Positions 26,745 to 35,988 of a DNA stretch of 64,000 nucleotides are shown here, piece after piece; positions within the stretch are counted from its first letter, which is position 1, and the number at the start of each line of letters is the position of its first letter. The DNA lies in the NCBI RefSeq assembly GCF_024606225.1, contig NZ_JAGRPU010000008.1:1-64000 (forward strand), given 5' to 3'. This stretch comes from Endozoicomonas sp. ISHI1. GTDB taxonomy: Bacteria; Pseudomonadota; Gammaproteobacteria; Pseudomonadales; Endozoicomonadaceae. Made by a program: the position numbers and the translations under genes. The notes under the pieces were generated by a model. That model was given only the letters and a program-made list of their open reading frames with translations, did no database searches and was not told where the DNA came from.

Positions 26745-28306
26745 ATCTCCTGAGGTCTCAAAAGGTAATACTCTACAAACAGTTTTGGCTTATTATCCAC
26801 TTTAAATTTGGTCACAGGCTCAAATGCAAAACGTCCCAAAAATTCAGCCTCAGGGTAGTTCTTTTCAAGCCGACGCCTGACCTCTCCTGAGTACCGTTTG
26901 CCATCCATTATGACAATGATCCCGCCTTTATTGCGGAAATCTTCTTCTTTCATCCAGAGACTTTCTTCCCGGTTCAGGCCAAAATATGGAATGGTTTTTC
27001 GATTGCGGCTATACGCCACCAGTTCAGCAACGTGGTAGTGAAGGCCGCCCAGATAAGGCATGTAACGGTCGTTCTCAGGGTGATCTCCCTGATGTAATGC
27101 CCATAATTCTTCCGCTTTTAGCATCTGGGCCCGTAGAGGCGTGAATTCCACCGAATCCCAGTAATCCTCATCAAAGACAGGTTTGAACAGCAAGTAGCTG
27201 CATCTCAATGAGACAAACAATAGCCCAGTGAATAAACACCAGAACGCCACTCTCTTGAAACGCTGGTCATCAATCAATGGACGAGTCCAGGCCAGCAATA
27301 GCAGGGGCAGCCAGGCAAAGTAGGGGGTAGCCCACCGGGATACGAGCTTTTCACCGGTTATCAGTCCAAACAAGAGTGTAAAAGCGAATGGACCTGTAGC
27401 TATGGCGATTAGAAATACTTTTTTGAAGCGATCATAATCGACAAGAAGCTTGGGGGCTCTGAAAAGTGGGATCATTAGAAGGAAAAATACAAGAACATTA
27501 CCCAGGTTGTTCTTAATAAAGTCCAAAGGAAATATCAGATGATCCCAGTTTGAACCTGTTCCGTAACGATCACTGTCAACGTAGTTTTCTCCCAGATAGC
27601 TTACTGCCGCAAATTCATGCTCCCATAGCCAATATAGATGGGGGGAGGCGATGGCCAGAGACAGAATCCCGCCCAACCAAGGGCCAATGGAGGAAAGAGC
27701 GAGGTTGCCTTCCCGGGTGATTAAAAGAACAATCAGTAAGGGAACAAACAATACAGCGACCTGATATTTAGTCAGGATGGCCAGTCCTGACATGATTCCA
27801 GTCAGCAGCCAATAACCCAGAGATTGGCGGGTCACTGCAAAATAAAAAGTCAGGACAAGAAAGGCCCAGATTGGGTGCTGAAGCGTATCTGGTGTTAGCC
27901 TTTCTACCCGGTTGCTGTAAAAGAGAATGCCCTGTAACAGAAAGACCGCCAGCAGTGCGCCTGCCTCGGTTAAATATTCTCTTGCAAGACGCCAGACAGC
28001 AATAAAAGCAATCACTACGCTGATCTGGGCAAATAGATAGACAGGCCAGTCGCTGGCGTCACTTAAGTTTGAGGAAAGAGCGGCAGTCCAGGCTGCCAAT
28101 GGAGGATGTTTTTCATACCCCCATTGCCAGAGATTCCCCCAGGCAATGCCTTCAAGTGTGTCAGAGTGAAGCGTGTTTCTGACTATCCAGGGACCGAGGG
28201 TCCAGAAAATTAGCTGGAAAAAGCAGATCAGGCTGAGCCAGCGAAAAGGGTGTTTTATTACCACGGATGAGGGTGAAGAGTCAGCAATCATTGCTTCATT
28301 CTGCAC
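26738..28306 (-). CDS. GT39/PMT-type membrane glycosyltransferase
   Basis: The 522-residue protein is a polytopic inner-membrane transferase of the ArnT/PMT group. It has about ten hydrophobic segments, an acidic loop after the first one (HSDTLEGIAW), the family's EKHPPLAAW segment, and a soluble C-terminal domain. Such enzymes move a sugar from a polyprenyl-phosphate carrier to lipid A, O-antigen or protein on the periplasmic side. The start is GTG with AGGAG seven bases upstream, inside the end of the preceding deacetylase gene (19-base overlap). It is the last gene of a four-gene operon with GT2, GtrA and deacetylase genes, so it probably completes one lipid-linked surface modification. 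The acceptor is unknown. Confidence 0.85.
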   Translation of the reverse strand: MQNEAMIADSSPSSVVIKHPFRWLSLICFFQLIFWTLGPWIVRNTLHSDTLEGIAWGNLWQWGYEKHPPLAAWTAALSSNLSDASDWPVYLFAQISVVIAFIAVWRLAREYLTEAGALLAVFLLQGILFYSNRVERLTPDTLQHPIWAFLVLTFYFAVTRQSLGYWLLTGIMSGLAILTKYQVAVLFVPLLIVLLITREGNLALSSIGPWLGGILSLAIASPHLYWLWEHEFAAVSYLGENYVDSDRYGTGSNWDHLIFPLDFIKNNLGNVLVFFLLMIPLFRAPKLLVDYDRFKKVFLIAIATGPFAFTLLFGLITGEKLVSRWATPYFAWLPLLLLAWTRPLIDDQRFKRVAFWCLFTGLLFVSLRCSYLLFKPVFDEDYWDSVEFTPLRAQMLKAEELWALHQGDHPENDRYMPYLGGLHYHVAELVAYSRNRKTIPYFGLNREESLWMKEEDFRNKGGIIVIMDGKRYSGEVRRRLEKNYPEAEFLGRFAFEPVTKFKVDNKPKLFVEYYLLRPQEIL

Positions 28307-29094
28307 AGATCCACTCCTGTTTGTTGACAGCTGTCTGGAAATTGTTGGCTCGATAAATAATCAAATTCTAACTGTCTGGCTTTTGGATGATCGAGTTTTT
28401 TTTGTCCCGCGGTTTTACCAGGGTGGCACATGATTAGCCCTCTGTCGTATGAATCAGAGAGCCACGATGACATCAGGGTTGCGTAGTTTACTTCCGGTTT
28501 CAGTGAATAAACACCAGCAAAGGAAGTATTGGTATTGATGCCCTGATTGATCAATTCACGGAGTAGGTTCTTACTACCGGAACCTTCAATAATATAGCTT
28601 TTCAGTTTTCCACCGTGACGGATAACCGGGGTAACGCTTCTCACCCAGAAAGAAGGTGCGGGCTTATGAGCGTCTAATACCGATAACAGAGCATTACGCA
28701 CCATGGGCAGGTGGTGTATATGCTGATGGCCATCAACAAAGTCCGGGGCTCTGCCGGTAGCGTCTATAAAATGCTGATATTGCGTCGTTATTTCTTCCAC
28801 CATTGCAGTCCTGTCCAGCAAGCGAAGATGGCTCCTGATTAATAGCTGATTCAGGCTGGGGAACCCGTCCTTGTAAAAGGAACTGAGGCCTTTTCCTTCT
28901 GTTAAATTCAGATGCAGGCCAATATCAACCTTTTCCCGGATGTTCGTCAGGCTTCTTGCCTGCTTTATCCAGTCAGGGCCAGTGACGAGGCAGCTAGTGG
29001 CCTGAATTGTGCCCTGACTGGCCAGCTGCAGAATAGCTTCTGATACCCCGGGGTGTATCCCATAATCATCTGCGCACAATGTTATTCTTTTCAT
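28288..29094 (-). CDS. ChbG/HpnK (YdjC)-family carbohydrate deacetylase
   Basis: The 268-residue product has the family's metal-binding signatures: CADDYG at the N-terminus, GLHLNLTEG, and VDGHQHIHHLP. These enzymes remove acetyl groups from N-acetylated sugars or related lipids (ChbG acts on chitobiose, HpnK on hopanoid glucosamine). Its ATG overlaps the gtrA-like stop in an ATGA arrangement, which indicates translational coupling. In this operon it probably deacetylates a sugar on the polyprenyl carrier or on the glycan made by the neighbouring transferases; the substrate is inferred from context. Confidence 0.88.
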   Translation of the reverse strand: MKRITLCADDYGIHPGVSEAILQLASQGTIQATSCLVTGPDWIKQARSLTNIREKVDIGLHLNLTEGKGLSSFYKDGFPSLNQLLIRSHLRLLDRTAMVEEITTQYQHFIDATGRAPDFVDGHQHIHHLPMVRNALLSVLDAHKPAPSFWVRSVTPVIRHGGKLKSYIIEGSGSKNLLRELINQGINTNTSFAGVYSLKPEVNYATLMSSWLSDSYDRGLIMCHPGKTAGQKKLDHPKARQLEFDYLSSQQFPDSCQQTGVDLCRMKQ

Positions 29095-29459
29095 TTAAAG
29101 GCCCAGTATTTGCTCAGGGTATAAGTGACCAAAGGTATTGTGGCCAAAACGATAAAGCTGGCCATCAGATAATTTAAAGCGGTGTAGGTTAACAGGAGGG
29201 TATAAAGCGACTGATTGAGTACAAAGCTGCAGAGTAACTGAACCAGCAGGAATTTCACCAGAGCATTGCGATGAACATGCTGCTTGTGATTAAAAGTCCA
29301 CAGTGAATGCCCCAGGTAGCTTACGACAAAAGCCAGAATGAAAGCGGCAGGGTTGGCCAGCAATGGGGCTAATTGAGTCAGGTCTACCAGAAGCCAGAGG
29401 ACCCAGAGGTGAACAGCTGCAGCCGCAGCACCGGTGACAATAAACTTAATCGGTCGCAT
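29091..29459 (-). CDS. GtrA-family membrane protein
   Basis: The 122-residue product has four predicted transmembrane helices and the GtrA pattern: a short N-terminal FIVTGAAAAAVHL segment, FVVSYLGHSLWTF in the middle and a C-terminal SKYWAFK. GtrA proteins are thought to flip polyprenyl-linked sugars across the inner membrane for glycan decoration. It overlaps the GT2 gene upstream by 14 bases and the deacetylase gene downstream by four, so all are cotranslated. Confidence 0.92.
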   Translation of the reverse strand: MRPIKFIVTGAAAAAVHLWVLWLLVDLTQLAPLLANPAAFILAFVVSYLGHSLWTFNHKQHVHRNALVKFLLVQLLCSFVLNQSLYTLLLTYTALNYLMASFIVLATIPLVTYTLSKYWAFK

Positions 29460-30414
29460 TACTGTCCTTCTGATTTTTGAATCCCAGCTGTCTTTGTATC
29501 AGGTACATTGGGCGTTTTTTCACTTCGCAGAAAATACCGGCAATATACTCACCCAGTATCCAGAGAGACAAAAGCTGTATGCCACCGATAAAGGTGATAG
29601 CGACAATAACCGTGGGCCAGCCTGGCAGAGGTGCACCGAGAACAAGGGTTCGAAAGATGATAAAGAATGCATAAAAAACCGAGATAAATGAAATAATCAG
29701 TCCGAGCCCACCTACAATCCTTAGCGGTAGAGTAGTGAATGCGGTAATGCCTGAAAGAGCCAGACTGGTCAGTTTGCCGTAGCCCCAGCCGGACTGTCCC
29801 GCTAGCCGGCTTCTGACCTGAAAGGGTAGGCCTATACTCTTGTAACCCACCCAGGCATAGATGCCTTTCATGAACCGGCTGCGTTCTGGCATGGCTTTCA
29901 GGGCATCGACAACGACCTTGTCCATTAGTCGGAAGTCGCCTGCGTGAGCCGGTACATCAATGCCTGTGCTGGAATGCATGATTCGATAAAAAAATTGTGC
30001 GCCTTTCTTTTTCAGGAAAGATTCGTTTTCCCTATCTTGACGAACGCCGTAAACCATCTGGTAACCCTGCCGCCAGTAATCAACAAAAACAGGAATCATT
30101 TCCAGAGGGTGCTGAAAGTCTGCATCGATCAGAACCACAGCGTCACCGGAAGTGGCATCAATTCCGGCAGTTAATGCGGTTTCCTTGCCGAAGTTTCTTG
30201 ATAGCTCGACCAGCTTGATCCTCGGGTCATCACAGAATGGCTCGACCAGTTCAACTGTTTTGTCGGTGCTGCCATCATCCACCACAATAATTTCAAAACG
30301 CTCAGTGATGGCTTCCAGTTGCTCTTTCAGTGTTTCCATGAACTGACTAATAACCGGACTTTCGTTGAAAACCGGCACCACACAGCTGAGTAAAAATGAG
30401 TTATTAACGGGCAT
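29446..30414 (-). CDS. GtrB/ArnC-like GT2 polyprenyl-phosphate glycosyltransferase
   Basis: The 322-residue product has a GT-A catalytic domain (VVPVFNESPVI, VVDDGSTDKT, DADFQHPLE, with DxD-type metal ligands) followed by two C-terminal transmembrane helices and a cytoplasmic tail. This matches GtrB, ArnC and DPM1-like enzymes, which load a sugar from a nucleotide donor onto undecaprenyl phosphate on the cytoplasmic face. The start MPVNNSFLLS was chosen because GGAG lies five bases upstream; an earlier in-frame start adds 16 residues. It is first in the four-gene surface-glycan operon, whose promoter should lie in the region to its right. Confidence 0.92.
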   Translation of the reverse strand: MPVNNSFLLSCVVPVFNESPVISQFMETLKEQLEAITERFEIIVVDDGSTDKTVELVEPFCDDPRIKLVELSRNFGKETALTAGIDATSGDAVVLIDADFQHPLEMIPVFVDYWRQGYQMVYGVRQDRENESFLKKKGAQFFYRIMHSSTGIDVPAHAGDFRLMDKVVVDALKAMPERSRFMKGIYAWVGYKSIGLPFQVRSRLAGQSGWGYGKLTSLALSGITAFTTLPLRIVGGLGLIISFISVFYAFFIIFRTLVLGAPLPGWPTVIVAITFIGGIQLLSLWILGEYIAGIFCEVKKRPMYLIQRQLGFKNQKDSNATD

Positions 30415-30881
30415 CTTGTCTCCGGCTCGATAATTTATAGGGTCATGAGTCTCGCGCCTCATCCTTGAATAGGGAGCGTTACATCCGACTCATGGCTACT
30501 TTTGATTGTTATTATTTATCGGCTTGACACTGTTTCCAGTAAGGCTCAATTCATTCAACTGCAGAAAAAGAAAAAGGTTCCTCTTCGGTAAAGATGCCAC
30601 CTCCATCGTAGTGGCTGATTGAGCACTTCCGGCTCATTCTTGTGGCTATAAATTGAGCAAAGGTCTGCATCCATAGTGGTATGGTGTCAGTGAAAAAGCA
30701 AGTCGCGATCATAGTTTGGCAGGACTGAAACAGGATTGGGGATGACTCCTTGTCGTTATCAGAATCTTTTAGCCGGAGCATTCTGTCAGCCCGTGGCACA
30801 GAAGCATGACCAATGTCCTGTTGTCTGATAGTGTATAGTCCGGATTGTGAGATCATACACGGACCTTTTGACGGAGTAGCT
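30415..30881. other. Divergent intergenic region, glycan operon / small membrane protein
   Basis: It should hold the promoters of both divergent units. A 101-codon reverse frame (30551-30856) is open, but it lacks a ribosome-binding site and any family resemblance and was not accepted as a gene. Confidence 0.45.
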
Positions 30882-31193
30882 ATGAGAAAGGAGCATCTGA
30901 TCGCCCTGGCATTTGGTATTGGTATTCTGGCTGTTGCCGCATTGCTTTACCTGATGCAACCCGTTGCTGAGCCCCAGCAGGAAGTTACTAACAGTATACT
31001 TGTTGAGACTCCCGTTGAACCCGAGGTAGAAATCAGGGCGCCTGAAGAAGACGATGGCTTCCCTTTGCAGAGCGGTGATGTGACACGGATTATTATTGAT
31101 GATGAAGCAGAGGATATCAGTGATATTCTGTCTGAGAAGGTTCTGATTAACGACGAAGTGGTGGACCAGAGCGAATTGGATGAAATGGATTAG
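30882..31193 (+). CDS. Small acidic single-pass membrane protein
   Basis: The 103-residue product starts with a short basic segment (MRKEH), one transmembrane helix (about residues 5-25) and a strongly acidic, Pro/Glu-rich tail (VEPEVEIRAPEEDDG and onward), probably periplasmic or exposed. CGGAG precedes the ATG by seven bases. An in-frame start 23 codons earlier lacks a site. No family is recognised. It stands alone between the glycan operon and the sulfurtransferase gene. Confidence 0.6.
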   Translation: MRKEHLIALAFGIGILAVAALLYLMQPVAEPQQEVTNSILVETPVEPEVEIRAPEEDDGFPLQSGDVTRIIIDDEAEDISDILSEKVLINDEVVDQSELDEMD

Positions 31194-31606
31194 TGAGATA
31201 TTTCAGTTGAGGCTTGTTGATTACAAGTTTATGGGTAATATCTCACAAAGCCTGAAGGTTTTTTCCTGCATTCTGTCCACCATTGGGTTGATAGATTGAA
31301 GGTGCATGGACAGCGAATTCACACGGATGTGAACCTACCATGGATAAACGGGTAATTGCCCTGAATCTCATCTCAGGGTTCTCGCCCAGCCTTGCCTTTG
31401 TTGTGATCAGTTATAAAATCTCCATGAAGTATTCTCATCAGAATGTTTGAGCATTCTCCGGGATAATGGCCCGATGATTCCAGTCATGTTTTTGTTAAAA
31501 TACAACTCAGATTCACTCCGAAGCTAAATTCAGGTTTTTGGAATAGACTGCGTATCTGACTTATGGCTTATTGGACTCTTACTGAGAGTTCAGATGGATT
31601 TATAAG
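31194..31606. other. Intergenic region before the sulfurtransferase gene
   Basis: A small hairpin (CCCTGA / TCAGGG, 31359-31378) may end transcription of the small membrane-protein gene. The AT-rich part around 31490-31510 is a plausible promoter area. No coding sequence was recognised. Confidence 0.45.
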
Positions 31607-32449
31607 ATGTCACCTTTCATAGAACCCGAAATTCTGGAAACCCTGCTCACTGACCCTGAAGTTGTTGTCCTTGATGCCCGCTTTAGTCTCTTTGATCCCA
31701 CGCTGGGGCAGACTCTCTACAGTCAGGGGCACATCCCTGGTGCCCGATACATTGATCTGGAGAAAGATCTTTCTGCAGCGGTAGTTCCCGGGAAAAGCAG
31801 CAGGCATCCTCTTCCGGAGCCCGAGGTGTTTGTTGAACTATTGAGAAATCTGGGTATCAGCAAAACAACCCATGTCGTTGTTTATGATGAGGCTGATTAT
31901 ACTATGGCTGCCCGAGCGTGGTGGCAATTGCATTGGGTTGGTGTGAAATCTGTTCAGGTTTTGTATGGTGGCTTCAAGAGTTGGACTGCTGGCTGCTATC
32001 CTGTGACGACTGAAACACCTGTCGTTACCCTCTCTGACTTTACGGCTAACGTTAATCACAGCATGACGGTCTCTGCCAATGAAGTTATGGAACAATTGCA
32101 AAATCCGGCTTTTCGTTTGATAGATGCCCGCGCTCCTGAGCGTTTTGCCGGAGAGGTAGAGCCTCTTGACACTAAAGCAGGTCATATACCCGGGGCTATC
32201 TGTTATCCATTCACTTCAAATATGGATGATTCAGGTTCTTTTCTTTCTGCAGAGCAGTTGCAAAAACAGTTGGGTAATCTGATGGTGGATGGGCTTGACC
32301 CTGTGTTCTACTGCGGCTCCGGTGTTACTGCCTGTCATAACCTTCTCGCTATGGAATACGCCGGTTTGTCGGGTGCCAAACTGTATCCGGGTTCATGGAG
32401 TGAGTGGATTACCGATGAAAGCAGGCCCATAGCAACTGGTTTGAATTGA
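31607..32449 (+). CDS. sseA: 3-mercaptopyruvate sulfurtransferase / rhodanese
   Basis: The 280-residue product has two rhodanese domains, the N-terminal one inactive (DARFSLFDP, HIPGARYIDLEKDLS) and the C-terminal one carrying the catalytic Cys loop CGSGVTA. The CG[S/T]GVT loop is the signature of 3-mercaptopyruvate sulfurtransferases, whereas thiosulfate rhodaneses have CRxGxx. It transfers sulfur from mercaptopyruvate to thiol acceptors or cyanide in the cytoplasm. The ATG has only a weak ribosome-binding site. It is followed by an M14-type peptidase gene on the same strand after about 110 bases. Confidence 0.92.
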   Translation: MSPFIEPEILETLLTDPEVVVLDARFSLFDPTLGQTLYSQGHIPGARYIDLEKDLSAAVVPGKSSRHPLPEPEVFVELLRNLGISKTTHVVVYDEADYTMAARAWWQLHWVGVKSVQVLYGGFKSWTAGCYPVTTETPVVTLSDFTANVNHSMTVSANEVMEQLQNPAFRLIDARAPERFAGEVEPLDTKAGHIPGAICYPFTSNMDDSGSFLSAEQLQKQLGNLMVDGLDPVFYCGSGVTACHNLLAMEYAGLSGAKLYPGSWSEWITDESRPIATGLN

Positions 32450-32563
32450 AGCTATGTGCAATCCGGTTGAAAGCCTCCGGGGCAGGATGTTCCCGCCACA
32501 AGCGACTAATGACTGAACTCTGTATACTGTGCACTTTTCATTGAATGCGCTAAGGGCAGAGAA

Positions 32564-33484
32564 ATGGGCAGCAGTTATAGATTCCCGATTGGTACTCCTG
32601 GTCAAAAGTGGGGAGAGGAAGAGCGTAAAACCTGGTATGAACAAGCCACTATTAAACGTGAATACCAGAAGGAAGTTGTGCCCAAAATCATGGCTTTGAA
32701 AGAGCACTACGATGTTGAGCAGTATGGTGCCCTGTCCTACGATGTTGAACGTTTTCCCCTTTATGCCATCAAGAGCCGAAACTGGGACTCCAGCAAGCCC
32801 GTTGCTCTGGTGACCGGTGGAGTCCACGGATATGAAACCAGCGGAGTCCACGGTGCGTTAAAGTTTTTGGAAGCCGAGGCTCTGAATTTTGTAGATCACT
32901 TCAATATCCTGGTGGCGCCTTGTATCAGCCCATGGGGTTATGAAACCATCAATCGCTGGAATCCCAACGCCATTGATCCTAACCGTTCCTTTTATAAAGA
33001 CAGTCCGGCGGAAGAGTCTGCCAACTTGATGAAGCTGGTGGCGGGTTTGGAGCAGGAGGTATTGATTCACATCGATCTGCATGAAACTACAGATACCGAT
33101 GAAACAGAATTTCGTCCAGCTCTGGCAGCACGGGATGGTGAAGACTATCTGGAAGGAGGAATACCTGATGGTTTCTATACGGTTGGCGATACTGAAAACC
33201 CTGTTCCCGAATTCCAAAAGGCTGTGATTGATTCTGTCAGGCAGGTGACGCACATAGCACCCGCAGATGCTCAGGGCAATATTATTGGTTCCCCGGTGAC
33301 TCAGGAAGGTGTGATCCACTATCCAATGAAAAAGCTGGGCCTGTGTGGTGGTTTGACAGACTGTAAGTTTGGTACGACGACGGAAGTTTATCCGGATAGC
33401 CCAAAAGTGACAGACGAAGAGTGCAATGATGCTCAGGTCACAGCCGTTGTTGGCGGTCTCAAGTATGTGATCGGTCAACTCTGA
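32564..33484 (+). CDS. M14-family zinc carboxypeptidase-like protein
   Basis: The 306-residue product has the M14 zinc-site pattern: HGYE in GGVHGYETSG (the HxxE pair), then a later His in LIHIDLHETTD, and an Arg-containing substrate loop (NPNAIDPNRSF). It has no signal peptide, so it acts in the cytoplasm, unlike secreted digestive carboxypeptidases; it resembles the bacterial M14/succinylglutamate-desuccinylase-like branch. The natural substrate is unknown. GGGCAGAG just before the ATG may serve as the ribosome-binding site. Confidence 0.82.
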   Translation: MGSSYRFPIGTPGQKWGEEERKTWYEQATIKREYQKEVVPKIMALKEHYDVEQYGALSYDVERFPLYAIKSRNWDSSKPVALVTGGVHGYETSGVHGALKFLEAEALNFVDHFNILVAPCISPWGYETINRWNPNAIDPNRSFYKDSPAEESANLMKLVAGLEQEVLIHIDLHETTDTDETEFRPALAARDGEDYLEGGIPDGFYTVGDTENPVPEFQKAVIDSVRQVTHIAPADAQGNIIGSPVTQEGVIHYPMKKLGLCGGLTDCKFGTTTEVYPDSPKVTDEECNDAQVTAVVGGLKYVIGQL

Positions 33485-33580
33485 TTGTGAACCGGCGTTT
33501 CCTGCTGTCCGCAATGACTGCAGGAAACATCTGCCGCAAACTGGCTCCGGGAAAATATAAACTGACAGGATTCCGGATCA

Positions 33581-33814
33581 TCAGCGCAGCGGAGTCAGCT
33601 CGCGAATATCTTTTTCCATGGCCAGCTTACTGACGACCTGATTCTGACTGGTAAAGCCTGTGACAGACATTTTTACTTCGTAGTGGCCTCTCTCTGGAAC
33701 CAGTTCAGCAGAAAAATTGCTGATCTTCAGACCGTCTTCTGCACTGGAATTCAGTACTTTTTCAAGATTGTCCAGGCTACCTGTGGTGACCAGTCTGAGT
33801 TTAAGCACGCTCAC
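33581..33814 (-). CDS. Small 77-residue protein, ACT-like fold possible
   Basis: A GTG start (VSVLKLRLV) has GGAG six bases upstream, which decides it over an ATG 15 codons earlier that would run through the neighbouring terminator. The product is a compact alternating beta/alpha sequence, in outline like an ACT or ferredoxin-like domain, without a catalytic motif. It lies convergent to the M14 peptidase gene. No family is recognised with confidence. Confidence 0.55.
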   Translation of the reverse strand: MSVLKLRLVTTGSLDNLEKVLNSSAEDGLKISNFSAELVPERGHYEVKMSVTGFTSQNQVVSKLAMEKDIRELTPLR

Positions 33815-33850
33815 TGTATTCTCCTTCTTTTCCCGTGATGCTTTATTCCG

Positions 33851-33898
33851 CAAGGGCAAAAAAAAAGCCCCCGGACCTTCTCTTGGTGCGGGGGCTGC
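33851..33898 (-). terminator. Strong rho-independent terminator on the reverse strand
   Basis: The stem AGCCCCCG / CGGGGGCT with a loop of about 14 bases is followed on the reverse strand by a run of nine T residues. It ends a transcript coming from the right, where only a 25-codon frame is present, and isolates the small 77-residue gene. Confidence 0.8.
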
Positions 33899-33914
33899 GT
33901 TCTCTGCTTTTCAG

Positions 33915-33992
33915 CTATCCACGACAGGCCCCGCAGCACATAATAATGCCACGTTTCATCATGGTTTTGGTCACGGATAGCATAGAATTCAT
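33915..33992 (-). CDS. Possible 25-residue Cys-rich small protein
   Basis: A short frame on the reverse strand encodes MNSMLSVTKTMMKRGIIMCC followed by GACRG, with three cysteines close to the C-terminus. Its stop lies about 17 bases before a strong terminator in the same direction, so a short transcript does seem to end here. The ribosome-binding site is weak (AACCAAG). It could be a real small protein, a leader peptide or part of a small RNA. Confidence 0.35.
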   Translation of the reverse strand: MNSMLSVTKTMMKRGIIMCCGACRG

Positions 33993-34185
33993 CTTGGTTA
34001 ATGCGCTTGGCTAAATTTCCAGTGCATTGTATATCAAATTTTTCAATTGTGTGTAAAGGCTTTTTACTGAGAGACTCAAAGTCAAAAAAAGCTGCCCGGT
34101 TGTCTCAGGTTAGGCTTTATCCATTACTTTCATGTAAAATGACCCGTTATGTTCATGAGGCAATACGACGCCCTGAGAGGAGTAA

Positions 34186-35547
34186 ATGAAACAATGGCAA
34201 GTTGATAGCTGGAGAGAAATGCCTGTCATCCAGCTGCCGGTATACCCCGATCAAGATCACCTTCAACAGGTGGAACAGCAGTTGCACCGCATGCCGCCAC
34301 TGGTCTTTGCCGGTGAGGTAAGGGCTTTGCGCCAGAAGCTGGCAACTGCTACTCAGGGCAAAGCATTTCTCTTGCAAGGTGGTGACTGTGCTGAGAGCTT
34401 TCTGGAGTTCTCGGCAGATAATATTCGGGATACCTTCAAGGTCTTGATGCAGATGGCTGTTGTGCTGACATTTGGCGCCAGCTGTCCAGTCATCAAGGTA
34501 GGCCGAATGGCTGGCCAGTTTGCCAAGCCCCGCTCGTCAGGTACCGAAGTCATAGAGGGTATTGAGCTGCCGATTTATCGCGGCGACATCATTAATGGTA
34601 TGGAGGCCACAGCCGAGTCCAGGATTCCAGATCCTCAGAGAATGCTTGATGCCTATCATCAGGCATCATCGACTCTGAACCTGCTCAGGGCTTTTGCCCA
34701 GGGGGGGCTCGCATCCCTGGAACAGGTTCATGCCTGGAATCTGGATTTTGTCGCCAGCAGCCCACAGTCTGAGCAATACAGTCATCTGGCCGATCGAATT
34801 GATGAAGCGCTTGATTTTATGAAGGCCTGTGGTATTTCTTCCGAGCATTCCAGAGTGATCAGTGAGACTGATTTTTATACCTCCCATGAGGCTCTGTTGC
34901 TGCCTTATGAGCAGGCCATGACCCGTCAGGACAGCCTCTCCGGCAACTGGTATGACTGCTCGGCACATATGCTCTGGGTAGGTGACAGGACTCGGCAGGT
35001 TGAAGGTGGTCACGTTGAATTCGTTCGGGGTATCAGCAATCCAATTGGTCTGAAAGCGGGTCCAACCATGCCTCCGGAAGATCTGATTCGCCTGATTGAT
35101 CTGATCAACCCGGATAACGAAGCCGGTCGTCTGAATGTGATTGTGCGTATGGGTGCTGATAATGTTGAAAAGCATCTGCCAGAGCTGATTCGAGCTGTCG
35201 AGCGAGAAGGGCGCCAGGTGTTGTGGAGCTGTGATCCCATGCACGGCAATACATTCAAGGCTTCTAACGGTTACAAGACACGTGAGGTCAGCCGAATTCT
35301 GCGTGAAGTGAAACAGTTCTTTGCGGTTCACCAGGCAGAAGGCACCTATGCTGGCGGTGTTCACTTTGAAATGACCGGTCAGAAGGTTACAGAGTGCATT
35401 GGTGGCTCCCGTGCAGTGACTGAAGATTCTCTGGGTAATCGCTATCATACTCACTGTGATCCAAGACTGAATGCCGATCAGGCGCTGGAACTGGCTTTCA
35501 TGATTTCCGATACTTTAAAAGACTGTCGTAAATTGCGAGAAAGTTGA
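34186..35547 (+). CDS. Class II 3-deoxy-7-phosphoheptulonate (DAHP) synthase
   Basis: This enzyme condenses phosphoenolpyruvate with erythrose 4-phosphate, the first step of aromatic amino-acid synthesis. The 453-residue product is of class II (plant/AroA-II type), not the AroFGH type: [45 protein letters not shown] and [20 protein letters not shown] are all present. GAGGAG precedes the ATG by five bases. No aromatic-pathway gene adjoins it. A terminator follows before the tRNA genes. No attenuator peptide rich in aromatic residues was seen upstream. Confidence 0.95.
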   Translation: MKQWQVDSWREMPVIQLPVYPDQDHLQQVEQQLHRMPPLVFAGEVRALRQKLATATQGKAFLLQGGDCAESFLEFSADNIRDTFKVLMQMAVVLTFGASCPVIKVGRMAGQFAKPRSSGTEVIEGIELPIYRGDIINGMEATAESRIPDPQRMLDAYHQASSTLNLLRAFAQGGLASLEQVHAWNLDFVASSPQSEQYSHLADRIDEALDFMKACGISSEHSRVISETDFYTSHEALLLPYEQAMTRQDSLSGNWYDCSAHMLWVGDRTRQVEGGHVEFVRGISNPIGLKAGPTMPPEDLIRLIDLINPDNEAGRLNVIVRMGADNVEKHLPELIRAVEREGRQVLWSCDPMHGNTFKASNGYKTREVSRILREVKQFFAVHQAEGTYAGGVHFEMTGQKVTECIGGSRAVTEDSLGNRYHTHCDPRLNADQALELAFMISDTLKDCRKLRES

Positions 35548-35709
35548 TCACGATGATTTAGTCGGACAGGGGCCTTCGGGGAGGAGCGGTGAATGGTGTT
35601 GTTAATGCCGCCAACTCAGCAAGGAGGGGTTGGTGTTAATGACTTCTTCAATGGCTATCATTAAGCAGGAATCTTCCCGGCTTGGCTAAGAAAGTAACCA
35701 TCAGCGGAA

Positions 35710-35767
35710 AAAACACCTTACACTACAAAAGACGTTCTTGAGCAAGTTGAAGGGTGTTCTTTTTTTA
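35710..35767 (+). terminator. Terminator after DAHP synthase
   Basis: AACACCTT and AAGGGTGTT form an 8-bp stem with one bulged G around a long loop, and seven T residues follow. The long loop makes it less certain than the other terminators here. Confidence 0.5.
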
Positions 35768-35794
35768 GTCGGCTGAATTTTGTGGCAAATACTT

Positions 35795-35823
35795 TTGTCA
35801 AAGGCGAATCATTTTGGTAGATT
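35795..35823 (+). promoter_or_regulatory. Candidate sigma-70 promoter of the tRNA-Pro cluster
   Basis: TTGTCA (-35) and TAGATT (-10) are separated by exactly 17 bases and followed by a GC-rich discriminator (AGCCGCCG), typical of stringently controlled stable-RNA promoters. The first tRNA begins 49 bases downstream. Confidence 0.55.
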
Positions 35824-35871
35824 AGCCGCCGTTCCGTGACGGGGTCTTAAGAGCCTGTCGCGAAAAAAAGA

Positions 35872-35948
35872 CGGGGTATAGCGCAGTCTGGTAGCGCGCC
35901 TGCTTTGGGAGCAGGATGTCGGGAGTTCGAATCTCTCTACCCCGACCA
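35872..35948 (+). tRNA. tRNA-Pro (UGG), copy 1
   Basis: This 77-nt gene has a complete cloverleaf: acceptor stem CGGGGTA closing with TACCCCG, D arm, anticodon stem CCTGC/GCAGG with anticodon TGG, T loop GTTCGAATC, and encoded CCA. The anticodon reads proline codons CCN. It is the first of three identical tandem copies that are probably processed from one transcript. Confidence 0.97.
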
Positions 35949-35988
35949 ATCTCTTACAACAGAATTATCACAGTTTCTGGACGGAACA

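Larger units (their letters stand above)
35548..35871. other. Intergenic region before the tRNA-Pro cluster
   Basis: It contains the DAHP synthase terminator and the tRNA promoter listed separately. The first 150 bases (GC-rich, 35560-35700) hold no recognised gene. Confidence 0.6.

Noticed and set aside
30551..30856. 101-codon reverse frame before the small membrane-protein gene
   Set aside because: It has no ribosome-binding site or recognisable family and lies where two divergent promoters are expected.
34666..35454. 262-codon reverse frame opposite DAHP synthase
   Set aside because: It is the antisense shadow of a clear enzyme gene, with no start signal or family.
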